Shown piece after piece: positions 55,237 to 64,000 of a stretch of DNA of 64,000 bases (positions are counted from its first letter, which is position 1; each line of letters opens with the position of its first letter). Source of the DNA: Leptoclinus maculatus (lineage: Eukaryota > Chordata > Actinopteri > Perciformes > Stichaeidae); contig JAVDOI010000002.1 of the NCBI GenBank assembly GCA_032191485.1, forward strand, positions 40,162,629 through 40,226,628, in the 5' to 3' direction. The position numbers and the translations under genes were made by a program. The notes under the pieces are model-generated. The model ran no database searches, was not told where the DNA came from, and saw only the letters and a list, made by a program, of their open reading frames with translations.

Positions 55237-57271
55237 AGTGGGCTTGTTCCAGTTTGGTATTATGTATGCTCACTCCTGCTGCTCATTCCTCTAGTCTGCT
55301 CTCTCCTTTGCCCTCTGCTGTGCTCAACCATACAACTATGTGCAGTGCAAAACAGAACAATTTGTGTTATGATTCCATAATGCCACTATCCCCCTACTGT
55401 TGCCAGCTGCATGTTTTTGACTTGATCATCTTGTTGCTGCCTTGATAGTTGATATTACAGATCACAAAGAATGTTAATGAAGCTCTCCCTCTCCTCCCTG
55501 TTTTCAGACACTGGGTAGCTCAGAGTAATACACTGAGGGGTAACAGTTCAATAGGCTGTGTTGGAGAGATGGTATATCAAATCTCATTGACCATTGTAGT
55601 CACTTATACCCAGGGGAACTGTGCAGCCCAAGCAATTCACTTTTGCTGTAATGAATCAAAGGCCTATTTCAGTGGACTGAAATATGTCTGTGTGTAAGTG
55701 TAGTCTTTAATGTGCTCTCAGGCCTTCTGGCTGTGGGACACGATAAGCTTACTAGTTACAGCAATTTGCATCTTCCTCCTTGTCAGCTTAAGTTATATAA
55801 GTCTGTGCTTATTCAAACATCTCCTGCTCTCCCTGCTTGCACTTACTTGGCTCTGCAAAGCCTTTTATCAGCCCCCATAGCCTTTGTACTGAATTACTCT
55901 TCGTAATCATGACACCATGTTTTCTGAGCTTGGTGATCAGCTCAAGCTTACAGGTGCATTTCAATAAAGGCTAGAACAGATGTTCCCTGCATCAGGCCTG
56001 GAAGAAACTCCCGTGGCTGTTGAGGTAAACAGGATCTGGATTGTCCGCCATGTTTTGTTTCTCACATTAATTCAGTTCATGTGCAGCTCTGCTCTCAATG
56101 AAGATAAATCACCTGTCTGTCTCATTTCATTATAGAGTGTCATGTCACTCCTGTCCTCTTCCATCTGTTCAGCTCCATTTAAAACCAAACACTCAAAAAC
56201 AGCCTTTGAAGTTTGTAAAGCTTAAATGACTCAGTGTCTTGGCTCCACTGAGAGCATTAGGGAAGACGCATGTTCTGTTGACACATGAAAGCATCAAGCT
56301 GTCAGAGTCCGGGTGTGAACTCTTATTCTTCAGCTCAAGTTGATTCATTTTAAACACATATATCTATACTTTGTATAGAGTCAGGAATAATCTCTTTGGT
56401 TCAGATGGACTTCAGTGGTTGCAAAGTTTACATAATGTAACTATAGCTCTATGAACACATGAAACGCTCTGTGCTCATTAGAGAGCACTTGATGACTTGA
56501 CCACTTATATCAGTGCACTGGAACATATGTAAATGTGTGTTCAAGAGGAGTGATGTCTATGGGGCTGCCCCCATACTAGAGCTACACTGACCCTATTCAA
56601 ATTGTTCTTTCATTATCTCATTAATGTTCCTCAACATAAAAACATGGGATAATGCAACAATGCACTGTTTCAACTTTGTGAGAAATCATATATTCATCGG
56701 TATAGTATGATGACTGTTATGTTCAGTATTGAGTGAGCCCAGAATGCGGCAGCACACACAATAAAAATTGGTGAAAAGGGTTTTCAGAATGGACATAATG
56801 GCAGACAGGCCATTTTCCTGGGAGGAAAGCCAGCGTTGATATATTGCAGCAGTAGATTAGATGATGAGACTGAGATGTGGCAGCTGCCAGAGCTGTAGAG
56901 TACATGAAGTTATTTTGGGATTGGCTGTTGTGTTCTACTGGAAAAGATTAAATTGTCTTGCATGCTTTTTGTTTGAATGTCAAAAAGAGTTTCTTTCAGG
57001 GTTTTGTTTTTCTGTTTGCATTATGTCCATCTTGGAGGTGAGCAGCTCCATGGAGGCTAAGTACTCTGTGTTGTCTCTCTGTGGAAATCATCTGGTGGCA
57101 AGTGATTTTAAGACTTGACCCCAGGTCTTTAATCTCTTGGTGAAGCATGCTTTCCAGCCAACTCCTTTTGCTTATCATGAACCATTTTGTTTCTGTTTTT
57201 GTGTTACTCTAATTCCCTGCATTCATTTATTTTCTGTTGTTCTTCCACCATTTTATGCAACTCTTTAAACG
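55237..57271. other. noncoding, no gene recognised
   Basis: No family or coding frame recognised. Confidence 0.5.
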
Positions 57272-57396
57272 CTAAGCCTTTTTTTGGCTTCTGCTCGAAA
57301 ATACTATACCCATACTCAAAGGGGCCTTACTCTCTAACTACAAGGTCTATTTGAATAATAATATGGATTCATAACCCTCAAGGGGGTGAGCTTTGG
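57272..57396 (+). repeat. direct repeat E, left copy
   Basis: Roughly 125 bases nearly identical to 59601-59728: TTCTGCTCGAAAATACTATA, CCCATACTCAAAGGGGCCTT, CTACAAGGTCTATTTGAATA and CTCAAGGGGGTGAGCTTT. The two copies bracket repeat D copy 2 and an L2 fragment. Confidence 0.85.
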
Positions 57397-57683
57397 TGAG
57401 AGGTGTAAATATTGTGTATATGTTACTGGTTAATAGCAAATGAAGATGGAACACAGCTCCACTTTGAAAATGTCAGGTTCGCCTGGTGAAAAAGCACTAT
57501 TATTGATAATACTATATTAAATGAGGCTCAGTAAAGCTTAAAACCCACCCAGCATCATAGCAAACAATGGCAGTAGTCATACACAAAATAATTGGAGTGA
57601 ATAGAGTGAAGTAGGCCAGAGCAAGAGACATAAACGTACGAGAGGTCACGAAAGGTCGTCATTTGAGAAACAGCCTCTCCAGC

Positions 57684-58429
57684 TGTTCCATTGTACTTTT
57701 ATAACTTAAATAACGATATATTTAACTTCCTTTATCCTTGTACATGCACAGTCTATCACATACAGCAGTTTGGAATAATTTTTGAGAGCTAGAATCCTCT
57801 CCAAAGCCTCTCTGGGCCGCCGACTCACAGCAGAATGCGCTATAGCGTGTGTGTATTGGGCCAATGCTGAGACTGTGATTGGTCAATTCCTTACTACGAC
57901 ATATCTATGCACGTGTTAGGATCTAGCCAATGCAGTGGAGGCAACGGAGTTTTCATTGAGAGGATCGTTTTCCGGAAAATCACGATTTACGCAGCCGGGA
58001 CCCTGCGTAACAGCCCGAGTCTACTTAATGTGAAACATGGTCCGCCGGGCTTATTTGACCCCCCTTCCTTCAGGAAAGAGTTTATTAGACAGGAAATAGA
58101 TAGAGGAAGCTGATTTCAGCGGTCAAAATGGAATATGAGGATTTCTTTTTCATTTTTCTTCGAATGGTGAGTGCAAAATCAGAATTCGTCAGGGGGGTGA
58201 CTGGCTTGTTTATGTCCTCTCTTTTCCGGGTAACGTTTGAACCGTTTGCAGGAGAGTACATCCGAAGTGCTCGGTAGATTCCAGGTGGAAAGCTAATGTT
58301 GCTAAGTAGCAAGCATTAGCTTGGAAGCTAAAAGATCGCTGTTTGGAGGACTTTTTCGAGTGCTATCTCGGGAAATGAAAGCGAAAAAATTACGATATTT
58401 AGCAAGAGGTTCTGAAGGTTGTGTTAGAT
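57684..58429 (+). repeat. dispersed repeat D, copy 2
   Basis: Aligned with 32092-32820 along nearly its whole length. The 13-codon module with GTGAGT donor is preserved at 58128-58166. Similarity ends abruptly at GTGTTAGATC, where the L2 fragment begins. Confidence 0.8.
58128..58166 (+). CDS. 13-codon first-exon-like ORF in repeat D, copy 2
   Basis: Same 13 residues (MEYEDFFFIFLRM) and same donor as 32519-32557, with one silent substitution. Function unknown. Confidence 0.35.
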
Positions 58430-59560
58430 CAGAAACAGAAAAGTCTTCAATCTTGATTTAAAGGAGCTGAGGGTCTCAGCAGACCTGCAGCTTTGTGGAG
58501 CAGAAACACTGAACGCTGCTTCTCCATGTTTAGTTCTGACTCTGGGAACAGAGAGCAGACCAGTCCCAGACGACCTAAGGGGTCGGGATGGTTCATAAGG
58601 TAGCAGCAGATCAGAGATGTATTTTGGCCCTAAACCATTCAGTGCTTTATAAACCAACAGCAGGATTTTAAAGTCAATTATTTGTTGGACAGGAAGCCAG
58701 TGCAAAGACCTCAGAACTGGAGTGATGTGATCCACTTTCTTGGTCTTAGTGAGGACTCGAGCTGCAGCGTTCTGAATCAGCTGCAGCTTTCTGATTTACT
58801 TTTTACAGAGACCTGTAAACACACCGTTACAGTAGTCCAGTCTACTGAAGATAAATGCGTGGACAAGTTTTTCCAAATCCTGTTGAGACATAAATCCTCT
58901 AATCCTTGATATATTCTTCAGGTGATAGTAGGCTGATTTAGTAATTGTCTTGATATGGCTGTTCAGGTTGAGGTCTGAAACCATAACTACACCTAGATTT
59001 TATCTTTGTTTAATTGAAGAACGTTCTGGCACATCCAGTTGTTGATTTGTTCAATGCATTTACCAGCCCTGGTATGGGATTATAGTCCCCTGGTGATATA
59101 GTTATGTAGATTTGTGTGTCGTCTGCATAATTATGATAACACACTTTGTTGTTTTCCATAATCTGAGCTAGTGGAAGCATGTAGATGTTGAACAGAAGAG
59201 GCCCCAGTATTGAACCTTGGGGAACACCACATGTCATTTTAGTCAGCTCTGATGTGTAATTAGCTACAGACACAAAGTATTCTCTGTCCTTCAAGTAGGA
59301 TTCAAACCAGTTGAGTGCTGTGCCAGAGAGTCCCACCCAGATTTTTTGTCTTTCTAGTAGTATGTCATGGTCGACCATGTCGAATGCAGCACTGAGATCC
59401 AGTAATACTAAGACTGAAGTTCTGCTATTGTCTGTGTTTAAGTGAATGTCATTGAAAACCTTAAGAAGAGCAGTTTCAGTACTGTGGTGCTGTCGAAAGC
59501 CTGACTGGAAGCCATCAAAACAGTTATTTTAAGAAGTTGTTCAGCTGTTGAAAAACCGCT
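58430..59560 (-). mobile_element. L2 LINE fragment, no 3' tail
   Basis: On the minus strand: FRQHHSTETALLKVFNDIHL, VLVLLDLSAAFDMVDHDILL, GVPQGSILGPLLFNIYMLPL, YADDTQIYITISP (YADD block), then LNSHIKTITKSAYYHLKNIS, FMSQQDLEKLVHAFIFSRLD and HITPVLRSLHWLPVQQ, ending SFKSRLKTFLFL. It belongs to the same subfamily as the L2 at 26397 and is nearly identical in shared parts. There is an internal deletion within the region after YADD. It starts with the coding end, lacking the untranslated 3' tail, so it was trimmed after insertion or inserted by a non-standard event. Confidence 0.85.
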
Positions 59561-59600
59561 TATGGATGAATGTACGTACATATATCCTACCTTCTGGACC

Positions 59601-59728
59601 CTAGGCCTTTTTTTGTCTTCTGCTCGAAAATACTATACCCATACTCAAAGGGGCCTTACTCTCTGACTACAAGGTCTATTTGAATAATTTCAATTCATTA
59701 ATAACACTCAAGGGGGTGAGCTTTTGTG
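59601..59728 (+). repeat. direct repeat E, right copy
   Basis: Same orientation partner of 57272-57396, with a few substitutions and small gaps near ATTCATTAATAA. Confidence 0.85.
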
Positions 59729-59916
59729 TACTTCGGACTTTATTGCGCGTTTGTTTGCAAACTATTCAAGCTTCTTTTTTCTGCGATGGAACCAGCAAGA
59801 AAGAGCCTCTTTGTTGTTGATATTTTTTAAATAAAAATTAATAAAATGTTTTTACGTGTTACATGTTGTCCCTAGTAACATAAGCACAGTCACAGAACAA
59901 AAAAAACAAGCACATT

Positions 59917-60110
59917 CTGCAGTGGCTCAGTGGGTAGAGAGGGTTATCCGGTAACTGCATGGTGGGAGGTTCGATCCTTGGCTGCTACATGTCCTGTGCC
60001 GAAGTGAACCTGAGCGAGACACTGAACACCTAACTGCTCCCTGGGTGCTTCTCAGCAGCCCACTGCTCCAATTAAGCTAGAGAATGGGTTAAATGCAGAA
60101 GTCAAATTTC
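59917..60110 (+). repeat. tRNA-like SINE
   Basis: Head GCAGTGGCTCAGTGGGTAGA is a good A box, with a B box GGTTCGATCC at about 59970-59979. The body CCTGAGCGAGACACTGAACA and CTGCTCCCTGGGTGCTTC matches the SINE at 34300-34517. The tail is AATGCAGAAGTCAAATTTCC. Confidence 0.78.
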
Positions 60111-60369
60111 CTAACTTTAACTTCTTTTTTTTAAACTTCTCACATTACAACCCTCTCCGCAATTTCTTTCCACTTTCCCTTTTGACCCCGCTATTGTATC
60201 ATAAAGACAGACACCATAAGTTCATAAGTTATGTATTGGCATCACAAACATCATTCATTCATTTATTCAATTCAATGCTTCACACACCAAAGCCATGGTG
60301 TCATTTTAATCACTCTGCTGTTTCACATTTATTGTCCACTTGATGGCGCAGTAGAGCAAATGAAGCACC

Positions 60370-60446
60370 ATGAAGCTTCGGCCCATGAGTGAAGCAATTG
60401 GATGGAAAGCTTCAATGCTTCATAAAGCTTCATCTCGCCATCACTA
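60370..60446 (-). mobile_element. end of hAT-like MITE (same family as 23193-23502)
   Basis: On the minus strand begins TAGTGATGGCGAGATGAAGC and continues GAAGCATTGAAGCTTTCCAT and CCAATT, as in 23193 onward. The far terminus was not found, so the low-coordinate bound marks only where similarity fades. Confidence 0.65.
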
Positions 60447-60454
60447 CTAATAAT

Positions 60455-60771
60455 CCAAGAGGCAGACACGAAACAGGACCAGGTAAATTATACATGTGCA
60501 CAAGAGCCGCTAACCAAAACATAGCAGACAACCCAACAACCAGCAGACAAAAGAAGGACTATAAATACACCAGAAACTAATCAGACAACAAGACACAGGT
60601 GGGCAGACATGAGAGCAGCCTGAAAGCTGATTGGTGGAAGAAAGGCTGACGAGACTAATACAACACAAGTGATCACAGAAAAAAGGAAAGGAGGGAAAAC
60701 CACAAGGACAGGAGGCAGGGAATTTCAAAATAAAACAGGAAACAAACTAAATCAAAACCAAGATCGTGACA
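60455..60771 (-). mobile_element. LTR fragment related to the solo LTR at 22907
   Basis: On the minus strand begins TGTCACGATCTTGGTTTTGA at 60771 and shares layout and phrases with 22907 onward (CCTGTTTTATTTTGAAATTC versus CTGTTTTATTTAGAATTTCC, then CCCTGCCTC). GTGTATTTATAG is a possible TATA box. It is cut by the hAT-like MITE before its 3' end. Confidence 0.65.
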
Positions 60772-61402
60772 ATTTGCAATAATAGACATTATAACAGAGG
60801 TAAAAATGTGTACACATCCAGTAAGCACAAATTTGGAGTCCAGTGTATGTAAAAGCATTTTGTATAGCTTTTCAATAGAAAGTATTGGATACTAGTGGTG
60901 TAGGGATGTTTGAAAAATGCTTTTTACTTTTAACTACTTAGTGTTGAATGTAGCCACTGAATCCTGTTTGATTAGGTAATGTAGACTAAACAACATCATG
61001 TTTGCTTTTAATGAAGTTATACCTCAACTGTTAGTACCATTTTTATTATATTTCATCTTCAGTTGCTGCCAAAAACACGTTATGCCTGTTGGGTTGCACC
61101 TGCACAAATATGAAACGCACGCACACATACAGGCAATTTATTAAATACCCGACCAGAGAGGAGAATATTTTGGATCACTGTTACACTACAATCAGCAGTG
61201 CCTATCATTGGGATAGTCACACCACGTCGTGGTCCACCTGATTTTTTAATATACGCAGAAATTTAAACTGCATACCTTTTGTGAGGACATCTAAGAAGTG
61301 AAGACCTTCAAAATCAGAATCAAAAATACTTCATCTGATCCCCGGAAGGAAATGTGTATGTTACAGTTACACTTATATAATAGCATTCAAGAAATTCAAG
61401 GC
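60772..61402. other. noncoding, no gene recognised
   Basis: AT-rich. Nothing recognised. Confidence 0.5.
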
Positions 61403-61410
61403 ACCTACAG

Positions 61411-62741
61411 CAGTGTTTTTCAACCTTTTCTGAGCCGCGGCACATTTTTTACATTAAAAAGATCCCGCGGCACACCAACAACCAAAAACGTTACAAAATG
61501 ACACCTTTTAGCATAATGCAGCATATATGCCAGGGGTGTCAAACTCAATCCCAGAGAGGGCCAAAATAAAAAATTGGGACTACGTTGAGAGCCAAATAGA
61601 GTCACCATTTAATAAACAGGATAGAAGGGATATTGGACAAAGTGCAAAAAGAATACATGTTTAGGTAGGCTACATTATTTTATGCATACGTGCCAGAGCC
61701 AGATGTTTGGCATCTTTTCTTGGCTGCCAGTTCATTAATATCTGGGGTTAGGTTCTGTGGAAACCCTCAAGATGGAGTGAAGGTGCATCAGTGAGACGAC
61801 TCCTGTGTGGGTTTTTGTTCATCTTCATCACATAGAAAAGCTGCTCACACAGGTATGTCCTTCCGATCATGCAGAGCATTTGAGCAGCATGTAGGCGGAG
61901 TTAAGGTATCGTTTCGGGGGTGAAGCTTTGAAACTGTGCAGCGCCCTCAGAGTCATACTTTACCTTGAGTGTCATTACACTGGAGGTCTATCAGCTCCAC
62001 GGGTGCTCTTTCCACTTTCAACTGCAAACGGATTGCTGAGCAGTTCAAATTTAAATTTCTGAGCTGCAAAGTCGGCAAATCGCCGAGTGAACTCTGTGCC
62101 AAGTGCACCCAGTTTATCAGCAAAATGCACAGTCGGGAACACAGCGGTGGAGACTTTCACTGCATCACACATGTCTGTGATCACATGTCTGTGATCACAC
62201 GTCCCCGTCCCTGAAGCTGGAGGTTTAGCGCAGTGAGATGCTTCGTTATGTTGCACAAAAAGCCAGCTCACATCGCCACGTTTCGTCCCGGAGCTCTGTG
62301 GTGTGGCGGGCCAGTTATGATAAACATATATTTTCTGGCGGGCCGTTGTACCGAGGGCCGATATATGCTGACAATTTAATGACAAGTCTCTAAATGTGTT
62401 GATCCTTACTAGGCTTTTCATCTGGGTTGTGTTGTCCAGGGCCCAGTTCAGAGTCTGCATTTTTCCTTTTCAAATATTTCTCCATCGCTGTTCATCTTGT
62501 CACCTCAACCTCTCCAGCGCGTCATTTCATTCTACTGTCCTAAATTAACAAGGTCATTACTGCACTACCTACTGCCACCCACTGGCATGGAAGAGTATTT
62601 ATTACTTAGCCAGCCACTATATTGCAGCTCAGACGCTCAACAATGGCAAAGTATTTGCAACAACTAAATAATATTTTTTTGGACATTTTCCCACGCCACA
62701 CCTGACGATCTCTCACGGCACACAGCGGTTGAAAATCACTG
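61411..62741. mobile_element. outer hAT transposon with perfect 8-bp duplication
   Basis: Termini CAGTGTTTTTCAACC and GGTTGAAAATCACTG match in 14 of 15 positions as inverted repeats and are flanked by ACCTACAG at 61403-61410 and 62742-62749. Subterminal CGCGGCACA and CGGCACACAGCGG phrases are typical of this common teleost hAT. After removing the inner element, about 493 bases remain with no coding capacity. Confidence 0.93.
61531..62360 (-). mobile_element. inner hAT (GTF2IRD2/ZBED-like) with transposase remnant
   Basis: The left end reads CAGGGGTGTCAAACTCA, a classic hAT terminus. ATATATGC occurs at 61523-61530 and 62361-62368, so the insertion point in the outer element is probably exact, although the last bases of the right terminus (GGCGGGCCGTTGTACC and onward) are lost or changed. 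On the minus strand about 62180-61665 encodes CDAVKVSTAVFPTVHFADKL, GTEFTRRFADFAAQKFKFEL and LLSNPFAVES, then after shifts FYVMKMNKNPHRSRLTDA, the C-terminal hAT dimerisation region of GTF2IRD2-like transposases. The N-terminus and the first catalytic block are absent. Confidence 0.8.
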
Positions 62742-62749
62742 ACCTACAG

Positions 62750-64000
62750 GGACTTCATGGTGCATTCAGGTGCACCTCGTAAACTCCATAAAGACAATAA
62801 AGGTTTCTATGTTTGTTGAAATACATTCATCTCGCATTTCTTTTTTGTCCTTTCAATACATATTTTTTAACAATTGAATGCAAAATTAGATATCAAAAAT
62901 TATATATTAAAAAGTTCTTATAGAATTGACATCAGCATATTCAACCATATTCTTGTAAAACATGCTCTTAGATGCTTGTTTAAAAAAGGAGATGCACTTA
63001 TGACTTCTGGTGACTAGTAGTTCTCTTGACTGTTGAATACACGTCTGCTAAATGACTGTAATGTAATGTAATGTCCTCAAGTACCTCTTTGATTATTTTT
63101 GGTTTGTTGTTTATTAATGCAGTATTTTTTATGAATTACATTCTAAAATCGTATAGTACATTCATAAATAGGCAGATTAAAAAAATTCCATAAAAGAATG
63201 ACATTTTAAATGAAATTATTATCAACAAACCTGTCCCCAAGTGTCTCTATGATATTCTTTTTAGTTTTCAGAATTCATTTTTATTTCACCATTTTTGGTG
63301 TATCTATTGTTGGGAAAAACGAAAAAGCGATTTCAGAGAGAAGAGGTGGAAAGGGAGACGATATGACCAATGTAAGTAAAGTTTAAAGTATTCGACTCTA
63401 CGACTAAACCTGAATGAAGCATTTGTTATGGTATGTGGGAGACATAATAAAGAATGTATACATTTATTAATACATTTTCCAAATGTATTGATCAGATTTT
63501 TATATCATGATATAGAAATCCATTACCGGGAGAGGGGATAGTTGCCCTCTCCACATTTGCATTAAAATCTTTCATTTGTATGCACAATATGGGTCATTTT
63601 CATGTGGTAATTTACATGTTCATCTATGAAAAACAAGTTTTCCTAAAAGCACTTGTGGTTTGAATTTGCACGTGTGTGTTTATGTGTGTTCATAGTGTTC
63701 TGGGAGCATGATATCAGACATGCTTGTTGCTCCCTTATATCATCCATGGAGCCCTGACACTCAGATTAGTATGTTCTCTTGCCTTCAGGATGTTTGCCCT
63801 GTCACATTTTTCATGCAGTCTCATAGCATCACTGAGACAGATTTTCTTGGCCAGAGAGCAGCTATGCCAGAAAGACAATTATAAAGATGCAGTGTATAGA
63901 TGAGCTAACATTCCACTGAAGAAGATGTATGTGCTCCTGCTCTGCTCTGGAGTGTTTTCTAGCATTACACGATTGCTTAGAAGATTAGCAAAATTCTACT
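62750..64000. other. noncoding, no gene recognised
   Basis: AT-rich to the end of the window. A phrase GGGAAAAACGAAAAAGCGAT near 63312 resembles one near 3440, but the shared stretch is about 30 bases and too short to define a repeat. Confidence 0.5.

Noticed and set aside
57272..59728. Repeat E copies as LTRs of a retrotransposon
   Set aside because: They lack TG...CA ends and a flanking duplication, and the sequence between is repeat D plus an inverted L2 fragment, not retroelement coding sequence.
61975..62460. 161-codon frame as an intact gene
   Set aside because: Its first third is outer hAT sequence and the rest is the C-terminal end of the inner hAT transposase followed by a stop; a nest junction, not a gene.

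Overview
This is vertebrate nuclear DNA, almost certainly from a ray-finned (teleost) fish. It has GT-AG introns, long AT-rich noncoding stretches, (TG)n/(TC)n microsatellites and the usual teleost mixture of young repeats: L2, Rex1-like and Rex3-like LINEs, tRNA-like SINEs, hAT DNA transposons, a BEL/Pao retrotransposon and solo LTRs. Nothing prokaryotic is present.

Only one host gene is clearly recognisable. Four plus-strand exons at 8788-13218 encode the last 135 residues of a band 4.1 family protein, best matching EPB41L3 (4.1B): the C-terminal domain with a TVKGG..SETRIEKRIVITGD core and a TEISPE* end. All introns are phase 0. The stop lies 21 nt before a consensus splice donor, and a strong acceptor at 16821-16822 opens a probable 3'UTR exon with clustered poly(A) signals at 17056-17069. 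The FERM and spectrin-actin-binding exons must lie upstream of base 1.

Layout: 1-8.8 kb is intronic, with a degenerate Rex1-like LINE, a Rex3-like LINE and dispersed repeats. 8.8-19.7 kb is the 3' end of the 4.1 gene. 19.7-43 kb is a mobile-element layer cake: a hAT remnant; an LTR-like region; a solo LTR (GAAAT duplication) interrupted by a hAT MITE; a Rex1-like LINE split by an almost full-length L2 with an internal inversion; a second solo LTR (CACC duplication); a repeat carrying a first-exon-like module; a complete hAT MITE (ATAGAAAT duplication); another L2; and a minus-strand BEL/Pao element (gag, protease, late pol) broken by a hAT (CTGTAGAA duplication) and by a 1.4-kb insert that resembles a promoter with 5' exons. 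43-53.7 kb is repeat-poor, with microsatellites, a SINE and a 31-bp palindrome. 53.7-64 kb again holds mobile elements, ending with one hAT nested inside another, the outer with an exact 8-bp duplication and the inner with a probable one.

The mobile genes are all broken by stops, shifts or deletions and none looks active. The parts worth a second look are the exactly bounded insertions, the inverted L2, the promoter-like insert in the BEL element, the repeated 13-codon first exon, and one orphan 91-codon exon on the minus strand. All family names come from reading translations and termini by eye, without a database search.
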